From contig GG745335.1 of the NCBI GenBank assembly GCA_000151295.1, positions 1,611,752 through 1,629,224 on the forward strand: DNA of 17,473 nucleotides, given 5' to 3'. The first letter of the stretch is position 1, and every line of letters starts with the position of its first letter. The DNA is from Allomyces macrogynus ATCC 38327 (lineage: Eukaryota; Blastocladiomycota; Blastocladiomycetes; Blastocladiales; Blastocladiaceae). The position numbers and the translations under genes are program-made. Positions 1 through 10,800 of the stretch are shown here, piece by piece. The notes beneath the pieces were generated by a model. That model did not search any database. It was given only the letters and a program-made list of their open reading frames with translations, and had not been told where the DNA came from.

Positions 1-134
1 TCTCCTTCTCTTCCTCGCGCATCCGCGGATGACGACCACAGTCCCGGTCCATCGTACGTGCGTGCATTTGGTCCTCACGATGCGGGCTGCGCACACACTC
101 CCACCAAGGCCATGGCCATGCCACACCATATTTC

Positions 135-140
135 TTTATT
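135..140 (-). terminator. AATAAA poly(A) signal overlapping the MOB4 stop codon
   Basis: The minus strand reads GAA CAA TAA AGA at the end of MOB4, so a perfect AATAAA hexamer contains the TAA stop. The hexamer is seen; its use as the cleavage signal is inferred. If used, the 3' UTR would be only some tens of nucleotides. Confidence 0.45.
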
Positions 141-1010
141 GTTCCTTGATCAAGATTGTGTCCTTGTCCATGAGGTCAAACTTGAGAATAAACGCGACAA
201 ACCGCGCATATAAATGGCCCGCGGCCTCGTACCGATCAAACACGGCGCGGTGGTGGAAGTAGGCGTGCGCAAACACGCGGTAGAGGCGGCGTGCAATGTT
301 GCCAAACTGCTGCACGGCCGGCGTGCCCATGCTCACGCGCGACGGGAAGAATTTCGGGTTGTTGAGCAGACCGCACGCGCCATCGATCGTGTGCACAATG
401 TAGTCGAACGCGCAGCACTAGGTCAAGAACGGACGGGATCAGTTTGATGCGACGCGCAACAGGGACGGAGTTGGGAGAACCGAGCGCGGCTCGTACATTT
501 TTCGGTGTTGGATGTGCCGCACACAGGTACTGCCACTCGTTGGCCTTCATTTCCGGACACGACTGGTCGCTGCACTCGTCGTGCAATGCTACGACCAGGC
601 CCGTGAGCTCGAGACAGAATTGCCTGGTGGTGTACGACGAGCATCAGCACCCCCGTTACGACAACTGCGACCACGATCAGCGCAAACGCGCACCTCAAGT
701 GCTCGTATTGCCATACGAGCGGGTCGCCGTTGGGCGGGACCGCGACTAATGCCTCCGGGTCGGCCGGGGATGCGCGGATCAGCTGCTGCAGGTATTCTTG
801 GTACATGAAGGGCGCCTCGATGGCGTCGGGCGACGCGTAAGTCACGTAGGACTTGTAGAGGTCCTAGCCCGCGCCAGTTTCCAACGACGTGGTCGGTCAA
901 TTGGGCGGTTGGCGGCAGTAATGCGATCAGGCTCGACGCCAAACCTCGTATCGCGTGCCTGGGTTCTTGCGTTGTGGAATTCGTGGTGGTGCGGCGGTCA
1001 TTTGCTCCAT
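136..1010 (-). CDS. MOB4: MOB4/phocein-like MOB family protein, four exons, complete
   Basis: MOB proteins are small adaptor/co-activator proteins; the MOB4 (phocein) branch is a subunit of STRIPAK complexes, which join PP2A to STE20-type kinases. Reading the minus strand, the exons are 1010-945, 863-694, 623-497 and 417-136, with phase 0, 2 and 0 junctions, giving 214 residues against about 225 for human MOB4. The start is the ATG at 1010-1008, followed by an N-terminus (IPQRKNPGTRYE) resembling the animal one. Family blocks seen: YQEYLQQLIRA, VWQYEHLRQFCLEL, WQYLCAAHPTPKN, HTIDGACGLLNNPKFFPSRV and FAHAYFHH. The predicted zinc ligands are present: Cys96 and Cys101 (C-x4-C), His172 and His177. 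The C-terminus is about ten residues shorter than in animals, ending KEQ then TAA. MOB4 fits better than MOB1 because of the HTIDGAC and AHAYFHH blocks. The exon joins are inferred from homology and splice signals, not transcripts. Confidence 0.93.
418..496 (-). other. MOB4 intron 3
   Basis: 79 nt, donor gtacga and acceptor cctag. Removal joins ...HPTPKN to CCAFDYIVHTIDG in phase 0, as expected from other MOB4 proteins. Confidence 0.9.
624..693 (-). other. MOB4 intron 2
   Basis: 70 nt, donor gtgcgc and acceptor ccag. Removal rebuilds the split Arg codon of the block EHLR-QFCLEL in phase 2. Read through, the frame turns into an unrelated hydrophobic stretch. Confidence 0.9.
864..944 (-). other. 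MOB4 intron 1
   Basis: 81 nt, GT donor (gtttgg) next to 945 and CTAG acceptor at 864-867 on the minus strand. Removal joins ...RYE to DLYK... in phase 0, matching the MOB4 N-terminal layout. Confidence 0.85.
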
Positions 1011-1878
1011 TTTGGTGTCGAGCGGTCGGATGTTGGCAAGTTTGTGGCCGAGGGCCCAGTTGGTCGGGAATTTGTTGGGTGGACTTGATTGCAGCTCGGT
1101 GACAGACTGCAGAGAGCCGCGGGCGGCTCGAGATGGTCGTGGTCGACGAGAAGAAGGTCGACAAAGTCGTCGCCGTCGGGAGTGCAGACCACGCAGCGAT
1201 TTGATCAGGTTGCTTTTGTTCTCGTTTGCGGTTGCGGACGCGCTGTTGCGGTGGAGCAATGCACGCGTGCACATCACACGAAACCCGACCGGCTTCGCAC
1301 GAAGGTCTTCCCACAGCTGCTGCAGGACAAGCCCGACCGCGTCACACCTGCGACAGATCACGCACGGTCACGCGATCGAGGGGCGCGTGCGGCCGGCCGG
1401 TCGGTCTTTCGCGCCAAGGCGTTGTCGGACCCGCGTCGAGCTGAACGGCACCGCGCGTCCTGCCCCACCCGCGTCAGCGGCAACAGCGGCACCAGCGACG
1501 ACAGCGACACCGACGACGACGTGGTGGCCGCCGCTCTCGACCGCGACGACCTCTGCACGCCAACTGCCCGCATTCCGCGGCGATCCCACGCGGCACCACC
1601 CTATTCGCGCGGTTCCTGAACCCGCCAACCCATCGTCGCGTCCCGCCCGCCTGCCCGCCTGCCTGCCTCCTCGGTCGGCCGGCTGCCCGCGCGCACAACT
1701 GCCAACAAGCTGAAAAGACGCGACCTTGCCACGCTTTGAACGTTCAAGAGCTCAGCAACAACAAGTCCCACACCGCCAAGCGGAGCGGCCAGACCCGCGA
1801 CCCGCCGGCCCTTGGCCATCGCTCGCTCGCCTGCCGGGCCCTTGATCTGATTCGAGCCCCGCTGCGACGTGGTCCGCC
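1011..1878. promoter_or_regulatory. Intergenic region between divergent MOB4 and TOM1 (shared upstream region)
   Basis: 868 bp separate the two start codons and must hold the 5' UTRs and promoters of both genes. Open frames cross it on both strands, but none has recognisable domains, and their length fits the GC-rich composition. No convincing TATA box was seen near either start. The one element that stands out is a palindrome at 1736-1747, listed separately. Confidence 0.6.
1736..1750. promoter_or_regulatory. Heat-shock-element-like palindrome upstream of TOM1
   Basis: The 12-bp perfect palindrome TTGAACGTTCAA holds GAA-2-TTC, the head-to-head unit recognised by heat shock factors, and is followed in register by a third, imperfect unit (GAG). 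It sits about 130 bp before the TOM1 ATG. A 12-bp palindrome can also arise by chance. Confidence 0.25.
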
Positions 1879-4800
1879 ATGAAGATCACGAAAACACCGT
1901 CGAGGCGGCCCGTTGAGCCGGTACGCTGCTCCTCCTGCCGTTCTGCCCGCTCTACGACGCTCATTTGCTGACTCATTGCGCTCGACATGAACTAGCCTCC
2001 CGTGCTCAAGACGCTCATCGACCAGCTCCTCTCGTGCCCCGAAGACGCTATCGCCGACCTCGTCAACGCCATCTCGGACTGGTCGTTCCCGCGCGGCGAC
2101 CTCTACCAATGGACGGGCGTGCTCAACCGGTTCGACACATTGCTCGCCGACCTGATCAAGGAAGGCGACTTTGCCCACATGAACCCGGTCCCGCTCGCAC
2201 CGGAACGCCGCCATCTGCTGCTCGCCATTCTGCGGTGGACGCGGCTCCTGCTCGAAAACTGCTCGAACCGCACGCTCTACGCGTCGCACGAAGTGCGTTG
2301 TGCCGGTCATCGCTGCACCGATCCACTCGGATCAGCAGACTGACGCATTCATATCTAGCACCTCAACGAGCTTCTCGGCGCGCAAGACCCGGAAATTCTC
2401 GAACACGTTCTGTGGCTGCTCCTGCGCCCGGCGCAGCGCTTGCTCCAGCAGCGCTCGCTGCGCCTTCAATTGATGGTCTCGCTCGAACGCATCGCCACGC
2501 TGGCCCAGCCGCTGACGGCCCGCGACGAGCCCATGGCCACGTTCCTCTCGCCCGATTACGTCGTTTCCGACGAACTCGAGTCCGTCGATTTTTCGTTTTA
2601 CCGCCAACAACCCGCGGTGCCTGAAACCGACGCAACGGCGACTGCGGCCACGACCGCTGAGTCACCGGCGCTGACCGAAGGCTACGTGCGCGTGCACGTC
2701 CCCTCTGAAACAGTGCGCGCGCGCGACCCGACGCTCATCACGCGGCTCGTTGACGAGCACCACGTGCCCTACCCGCCGCCCACGAGCGTGGCCGCCGCGA
2801 CCGCGCTCGCCACGGGCGCACTGCCGCCGCCCTCGGAGGGCCCGCACCCCGTGTTTGCGCTCAAGCACAAGCTCATGTTTGCGCGGCACGTTGACTCGGT
2901 CGAGGGCCGGCTCGCTCTGACGCGGATTCGCGTGCTCGCCATTGCCATTGGCGTCGTGCTCTTGCCCGAGGATGCGGCCACGACGCGTATCGTCACGCAC
3001 TCGCTGATCCCAGACATTGTCGACTTGATGGCGCCTGATCATGCGACGGTGCATGACTGGCCGCTCAAGACGGCGTGTCTGCACGCACTCGACGGGATTG
3101 CGCGCATTCGCAGCAAACTCAACGAGGTGCTCATGGCGCTCAACGCGTCGGTCTCGCACGGTGTGCTGCTGAGCACAGTGCGCCGTGTCATGCATTTCAT
3201 GACGACCAACGAGCACCCGGTCCCGCTCGATTACTTTGATGCGCTGCATGGGCTCATTTCGTTCCTTCTCACGCTGCAGACGAGCGGTAACATGTTGCTC
3301 AATGCCGGTCTCGTCGCACTGCTCGTGCAGGCGTTTGATTGCTTACCCGAGAACATCAAGTTTGGGCCCAAGGTCGTGCAGATGATGGATGCGATTGTTT
3401 ACGGATTCCCGAGCGCGTTCACGCTCTTCAACAACGCGCAAGGGCTGACCAAGCTCGTCGCGCGTATCGAGACTGAGGTGGCGCACCTCGCAACGCTGCC
3501 CGCCGACGCGACCGAGGTCGACGTTGACCTCGACCGGATGCAGTGGCTCAAGATCCTGCTCAAATGCACGCTGCACATGCTGCAGACCGTCTCGGGCCCG
3601 GCGATGCGCAACCTGATTGACACGTCGCTGCCGCAGTCGCTCGCAACACTCTACGACTCGCTGCACCAGCCCTTGATTGCCGCACTCGGGATCAACATCA
3701 TGGCCACGCTTATCCATAACGAGCCAACGTGCCTGTCGATCCTGCAAGAGTCGAAGATCCCGCAAAAGCTGATCGACAAGGTCTCCGAGTCGATCCCGCC
3801 CATTGCCGACGTGATTCTCGCGCTGCCCAATGCGTTTGGCGCGGCATCGCTTAATGCCGCCGGGCTCGAGTACTTGACGCAGTCGGGCGCCGTCGGCAAG
3901 CTCGTCAATGTGTTCTTGTCGGAACCGCACGTGCGCACGCTGTGCGATGGCGAGCACGCCGCGATTATTGGCGGTGGTATGGACGAGCTCGTGCGGCACC
4001 AGCCCACGCTCAAACCGCAGGTCGTCGCGGCGATTCTCGACGTGCTGCGCGAGATGGTCGCGACGGGCAAGCAGTCGGCGCCAGTCACATCGTTTGCCGT
4101 CCTCGACCAGCCGATCCCGCCAAAGCCGGAGCCGTCGGTGCTCGGCATGACCGTCGACGCCCTGGCCAAGTTCCTCGAGGGTTACTTCCAGTCGCACGCG
4201 CACTCAAAGGAGTTTCTCGAGGGCGGCGGTGTCGCGCTGCTCGTGCAGATTTTCTCGTTCCCGGGGTTGCCGTACGATTTCCCGTCGTCGCCGCCATCCT
4301 ACTCGCTGTCGCACTTGTTCCGGCAGCTGTCGGAGACGAATGCCAAGGAAGCGTCGAACGCAATCGTGCCGATTGTCAAGGCCAAGCTGCTCGCGTGGCA
4401 GCCCGCCGAATCGATTGACGAGTGCATTCGCGCGCAGCCCGAGACCATGGACCAGGCCAACCGCACCTTGTTTGAGCTCGTCGAGCTGCACGGTCTGATT
4501 GGTTTGCTGAGTGACGTCTACTCGCCGTCGTCGCAGTACGCCGGGCGCCAGCCGCCAGCATACTTGCAGGAACTGCACGCGTCACTCGGGCTCGAGGGCC
4601 TGCAGCGGCTCGCCGACTTGCACCACTACTGCCTGCGGCAAATGGTGCACCTCCGCACGACCTATCCGGCGCATCTCTACAACGATGCCAAGCGCAGTAA
4701 GCCGCAGAACCTGCTGCTCGACTCGTGGGGTGTCCCGTCGCTCGACGAGCCGCTGCCCGCCGAGGTCGTGACCAAGGAGGACGGCAAGACCGAGCCAAAA

Positions 4801-7800
4801 CCCGTCGACGACCAGTCCCCGATCCACCACAACCTGAAAATCATGCGCACGGTCCTCTACAACCTGCACATGTGCGCGGCGCCCTTTTTCCACGGGTGTG
4901 CCAAACTCGCGGCGTGCCGGCGATCGGCCGACGACGCGTTCCGCGCCACGATTCGTGCGTTCCTGCGTGACTTGACGACGGTGCTCGCGTCGTACCTCGA
5001 TATCGTCAAGGACCACTCGCTGCCGCTGTTGCTGCGGCAGCAGGCGCTCGGGACCGTCGCGCTCGTCTTCCTAGACGAACGGACCAACATGAACCTGCAG
5101 ACCGGGCTCGTCTACCACGCGCACGCTGCGGGCCGTGACTGGTGGGCCAAGCTGCAACCCGACATGACCGACCTGGTCCAGACCGAGATTTTCATGACGA
5201 TTCTCGCATCCATCTGCGCGGCCAAGAATTACACGGAAAACGCCTACAGCTTGCCGTTGCTGCCCGTCAAGGAAATGCAGCTCGCCGAAGTGCTCGTCGC
5301 GTCGGGGCTGCTCGTGATCGACCTTTTCTTGCCGACCATTGACGTGACCACGATGCCGCGCCAAGCCGTGAAACCATTTCTCCGGCTCCTCATGCACCTG
5401 CTCAAGGAAGACGGCGAAACCGTGACGCGCACGACGCGCACGACCAACGGCGGTGGATCGCTCACACAGAATATCGCCGACATGCTCGAGGGCGGCGACG
5501 TTGCTGGGTTCTTTAACCTCATGACCGGCGGCGCCGCCGCCGGTGGGGCCGGTGCCGGTGCCATCCCGGGCGGGGCTGCCGTGTTCCCGTTCCCGGTCCT
5601 TGGTGGTGGTGGAGGTGCGGCTGCCGCGATCAACGCCCCGCGCCCCGCCGCGCCCGGAACCGCCGGCCGAGCGGATCGCAATGCTCACGGAAATGGGATT
5701 CTCGCATGCGGTTGCGCGCGAGGCGCTCATGCGGTGCGGGAATAACCCGGAACGCGCCGCGGAGTATATTCTCACGCACCCGCAGCTCGAGTTCCAGGTC
5801 GCGCAGCAACAGCAGGCGGCCGCGGCGGCGTCGCCGGCCACGCCCACGGCACCCGCGGCGGCCGAGGCCGGGTCGTCAAGTACGGCGGCTGCGGAAGCCG
5901 GAGCGTCGTCGAGTGCCAGTGCCGAAACGTCGGGCGCTCATGCGGCCCTGGGTGAGGGCGCGGCGCAGCCTGCGGAAGGCGAAACTGCCGCGGTCGCGGC
6001 TTCGTCTTCTGATGTAACAGCGGCAGCGGCAGCGCCCGAGGCTGAGGTGTCGGGTTCAGCGTCGGCGCCCACGGGGACCGATCCAGACGCGATGGTCACG
6101 GACGCGTCGACTGATGAGGCAGCGGCAGCGCCCGAGGCTGAGGTGTCGGGTTCAGCGTCGGCGCCCACGGGGACCGATCCAGACGCGATGGTCACGGACG
6201 CGTCGACTGATGACGACGGGTACGAGGACGTCGATGACGACGAAGATGATGGGGACGAGGACGACGACGCCATGGATATTGTTATGGACGCGGCATCAAG
6301 CTCGTCGCCCGCGCCCGGCGCCGCATCGTCGTCGTCGGCCAACGCGCCCGAGAACGAGGAGACCTCGGCGCTGCACGGCAAGGATCTCATCAAGACTATC
6401 AAGGACAAGCGCACTGAGTTGCAGAAGGGCATGTGTGAGCTTTTGCTCAAGTTGCTTGCACACCATGAGACGTTTGTCAACGACTCGCGCGATGTGCTGA
6501 GCCAGCTGCCTTACGAGGACAGCGTCGAATACCTGCTCAACCATCTCGACCAGCAATCGGCCCTGACGCTGGCATTGCTCGCCATCATGTTTGCTGAGCC
6601 GCAAAAGCACGAAAAGATGCTCGCGGCCATGATCGACGCGACGCCCAAGTTGCTGCACGTGTTCTTCCAGCGCGACGACAAGACGTGGCTCGCGCTGCTG
6701 CTCATTTTTGAGAACATGCTCAACTACGCCGATGAGCCCGAGTTCATGGAAATGCCGCGCATCCAGGGCAACGAGATCAAGAGCACGCCGCCCGTCACGG
6801 CCAACCGCACCAAGGTCGCCGACAAGTGGCCGCAGGCCGTGCGCACCGAAGTGCTCACGGCGCTCGTGCAGTGGCTCAAGCAGGACCACGCGCCGCCCGC
6901 CGAGGCGACGGCCGAGCAGATCGACGCACACAAGCGGCACGTGGAGCGTGTGACGGACGCCGTCTTCCGCATGCTCGTGCGGCTCACGCGCGACAAGACC
7001 GGGTGCCACGAGTTTGTCAACGAGGCCGGCAACGTCGTCGAGCAGTTTTCGCGGTTCGAGTCAGCGCTCGGGTACCAGCTCATGGTGCTGCGGCACGTCG
7101 TCGAGCATGCCAACTCGGCCATGCTGCGCGCGACAATGCGCGCCGAGATTTTGCGCGCCGTCGACAAGTTGGGGCTGCAGACGAACGTTGTCGACGTGAA
7201 CATGCTTATCAAGGCGTGCTCGCACGTCGCACTGCGCGACCCGGATCTGTTCAAGTCCCTCGTCGTCGACATGTACCAGCCGGCCAAGCACGATGCCGCC
7301 GCACGGTACCTGCTGCTCAAGCCGCGCGAGGCTGCGCCGGCGTCGCCGACCCCCGCTGCGCCCACGACCGTGACGATTGTCGTCGAGTCGCTCGTCTCGC
7401 AACTGCTCGCGCTGCGCAATGAGCCTGACAGCCCGGCGACGCACAGCAAGCGCGTCTACCTGCTCAAGGTCGCGTCGGAGTTGGCGCTGTCCTACACGCC
7501 GAGCAAAATGGCGTTCATGGATACGCCGCGGCGCCGTCTGAGCGGTGCTGGTCTGCCGCAGGCGACGCTCACCAAGCCGCACGGGCCCACGAAGTCGACC
7601 TACGTCACGTACCTCGTCGAACACCTGCTGCCCTGGCCGGGCGTCTACACGTCCAAGGCCATGCCGGACACGGTGCGCAAGCGGCTCTTCGAGTCGCAGT
7701 GCGCGTCGACGGTCCTCAGCGGTCTCTGCGTGAACCCGGATGTGGACGCGACCGAAAAGGACCCTGCCAACCCGATTCATACTGTGCGCCGCATCGTCAT

Positions 7801-10800
7801 TGACGCGCTGCTCAAGGCACTGACGGCCCCTGACCCGAGCTCGATCGAGGCACGATACGGCAAGTACATGGCGCTCTCGGACGCCGTCTACCGGATTCTC
7901 TCGGTGCCGAGCCGCCGCCGGCAGTCTGCGCCGTCGCTCCTGGCCAACCCGGCCGGGACCGAGGTCGTGCCCGTGCCGCTCGTCAAGATCTTGCTCGACC
8001 GTCAGTTTGTCTCGCTGCTCACGGGGTTGTTGGCCAAGGTCGACACGCACCACCCGCACGCCAAGATTATCGTCTCGTCGATCCTCAAGCCGATCGAACT
8101 GCTCACCAAGCTCTCGGTCAAGCTGTCGCAGCTCAAGGCCGCGTCGGGCGTTACTTCCGTGACCACGCTCGCGACGGAAACCCCCGCGCGTCCGCGCGGC
8201 GGTGCGACCAACAGCGCCGCCGGTGCCGCCGGTGGTGCTGGCAACGACGGCGCGGGCGCGACCGCGGCCGAGGACGCGCTGCGGCACTCGTCGCTCGGGC
8301 TCATGGAGGGCCAAGACGACGTGTCGATGCACGAGGGGACCGACGACGACGCATCCGATATGGACGAGGACGAAGAGGCCGGGTACGACGACTTGTCGAG
8401 CGAGGAACTGTCGGAAGTGTCGGACGAGGACGAACTCGACGAGACCATGGACAACATGGAGATTGTCATTCAGCCGAACCACCCGCACCAGCTGATTGCC
8501 GAGCACGCCGAGGAGGAAGCGGCGGCCGCGCACCGGCACCATCACCACCACCATCACCACGATTCGGATTCCGACGACGTGATAGATGAAATGGAGGTGG
8601 ATGACGAGGAAATGGCGCGCGCGCTGGATGCCGAGTTCCACAGCGAGGCAAGTGGCGATGACGACGACGATTTGGATGCCGATGACGAGAACGAGTCGGA
8701 CGACGATTTGCCGCCCGCGGGCGACAATGCGAATATCGTCGACGACGACAACAACGAGGATTACGAAGATGTCGACTCGGACGAGGACGATGACGATGAT
8801 GGGAGCGGCGACGAAAGTGATCTTCTGGACCAATTTGGCGGGCATGCCGAGGTCGAGCTCGAAGTGGAGCCGCTCAACGAGGGTAACGGCGCGGGTAACG
8901 CGTTCCACAATCTGTTCCAACGGTTCATGGACGGCACCGGCGGCAACGATCTCCAAGTCGACGAGGAGGAATTTGTCGATGAAGAGGACATGGATGAGGA
9001 CGAAGACGAAGACGAAGACGGGCCCGACGAAATGCTCGAGGAGGAACTCGAACTGCTCAACCAGCAGGGGCAGCGGCTCATGGGCGCGATTCCGTCGCCA
9101 CGCGACTGGATCGCGCGCGACCGGCACGGCGCCGGCGGTGGTAGTGGTGGGTCGGGCAACATGGTGCACCCGCTCCTGGCCACGACGGCCAACGCGCCCG
9201 TCGTCATCCCGCTCGCGTCGGGTACGCTCGGCGGCGGTCGCCAGCGCGGCGGTGCGCCGCTCATGGACCTGGGGTTCCCACCACTCGGGCTCGACTCCAA
9301 CTTTGTCCAGCAAGTGCTCGCGCGCAGCTTGCAGCAGCACCACCCGGAACTCATGGCCCAGTTTGGCGGCGCGCTCACGGGCGTGTCGAACATGCCCGCC
9401 GGCACGCGCATTGTCGTGCAGAGCGGCGAGACGTCGATGACCGAGTTCAAGCCCATGGCCACACACGAGCGGTGGGCTGCGGAGGCGCGTCTACTGTTTG
9501 GGTCGACGGGCACCGAAAAAAGCCAGCGCGTCATGGCACACGTCACGCTCGCGTTGTTGCCCGAGGCGCTCGAGCTCAAGCGGAAAAAGGAGGAGGAAGA
9601 CCGCAAGAAGCGCGAGGAGCAGGCCCAGGCCGCGGAAGCCGAGCGCAAGCGCAAGGAAGAGGAGGCCGCCATGAACGACTCCCGACGAAGCGCGAAGAAG
9701 GCCGAGGCCGCAGTCGCAGCTGGTGGGGACGCAGAGGCCGCAGCGTCGTCGTCGTCGGCCTCCGCTGATGAGGACGCTGCGTCCACGGCACCCGCCGGGG
9801 ATCGGTACATTGTCGAGATTGCCGGTATGGAAATGGACCTGACGGGCACCGGTATCGACCCGACGTTCCTCGAGGCGCTGCCAGAGGACCTGCGCATGGA
9901 AGTTATCCAGCAGCACATGGCAGAGATGCGCGCCATGGAGGCCGCATCGGAGCCCGTCGACAACTTGCCCGACGAGTTTTTGCAAGCGCTGCAGCCGGAA
10001 CTGCGCGTGGGGCTCGAAGAGCAAATGGAGACGGGCGCGCCCGCGACGGGCACAGCCGGTGCTGTGGCACCGTCCGAGGGGCCCGACGCTGCGGCAGGCG
10101 CCGCTCCGCAAGCCGGATCTTCTGCGGCTGCTGCCGGTGCTGCCTCCGGTGCACCAGCTGGTGCTGCTGCCGCTGCGGGTCCCGCGGCCGCTGCAGGGTC
10201 CGCGTCGGGCTCTGCCGCTGATCTTGCGCAGCCGCCCGCAAAAAAGGACGCGATGAACCTGCTCGACCTGAGTCACGTTTCGACGCTCGTCGGCCTGCTA
10301 TTTGTCGAGAACCCAATTGCCAAGGGCAACCTCCTGAAGCTGCTCGGCACGCTGTGCGAGAACAGCCAGAGCCGAACCGACGTGCTCACGCTGCTCATGC
10401 GTGTTTTGATCGAGGGGCTCGACCAAGTGCAGCTCAACCTCGCATCTCGCGACTCGTTGCCGCTGACCGTTGTCGAGGACCGATGCCTCGAGATACTGCT
10501 CAACCTGGCCAAGACGGGCGGCAATGCTGTGGCCCAGTTTTTCACGACGGCGCCGTCCAAGGCGGCCGCGCCGCCGATGCTGCAGCTCATCGAGTTGCTG
10601 AACCGTACGCAGTACATGGAGACGGCGATTGAGCTGCTCTCGGTCGTGTCGCAGGGTGCAGCCGGAAGTTCGGCTAAGACGCCGGCCGCCGACAGTGCCG
10701 TCAGCACGATCCAGCTGACGCCGACGGCAGTGCAAGGCCTGCTGCACGTCTTGGCCGGCGAGTGCCCGATCAAGACGTTCCAGTTCCTCCTCGTCGCGAT

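Noticed and set aside
998..1192. Possible extra 5' MOB4 exon on the minus strand (acidic, hydrophobic peptide)
   Set aside because: It is in a different frame from the MOB4 start, and the ATG at 1010 already gives the expected N-terminus.
955..1713. Plus-strand frames of up to 252 codons between MOB4 and TOM1
   Set aside because: Arg/Pro/Ala/Thr-rich, overlapping frames on both strands, starting inside MOB4 exon 1, with no recognisable motif; best explained by GC-rich composition.
7061..9466. 801-codon open frame on the minus strand opposite the ligase
   Set aside because: It lies entirely over confidently coding TOM1 sequence, and its composition (Val, Arg, His runs) mirrors the sense Asp/Glu tract. 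GC-rich codon bias commonly leaves such antisense frames open.
8761..10276. Minus-strand frames of 430 and 261 codons opposite the ligase
   Set aside because: Ser- and Arg-rich low-complexity shadows of the sense coding region with no domain.
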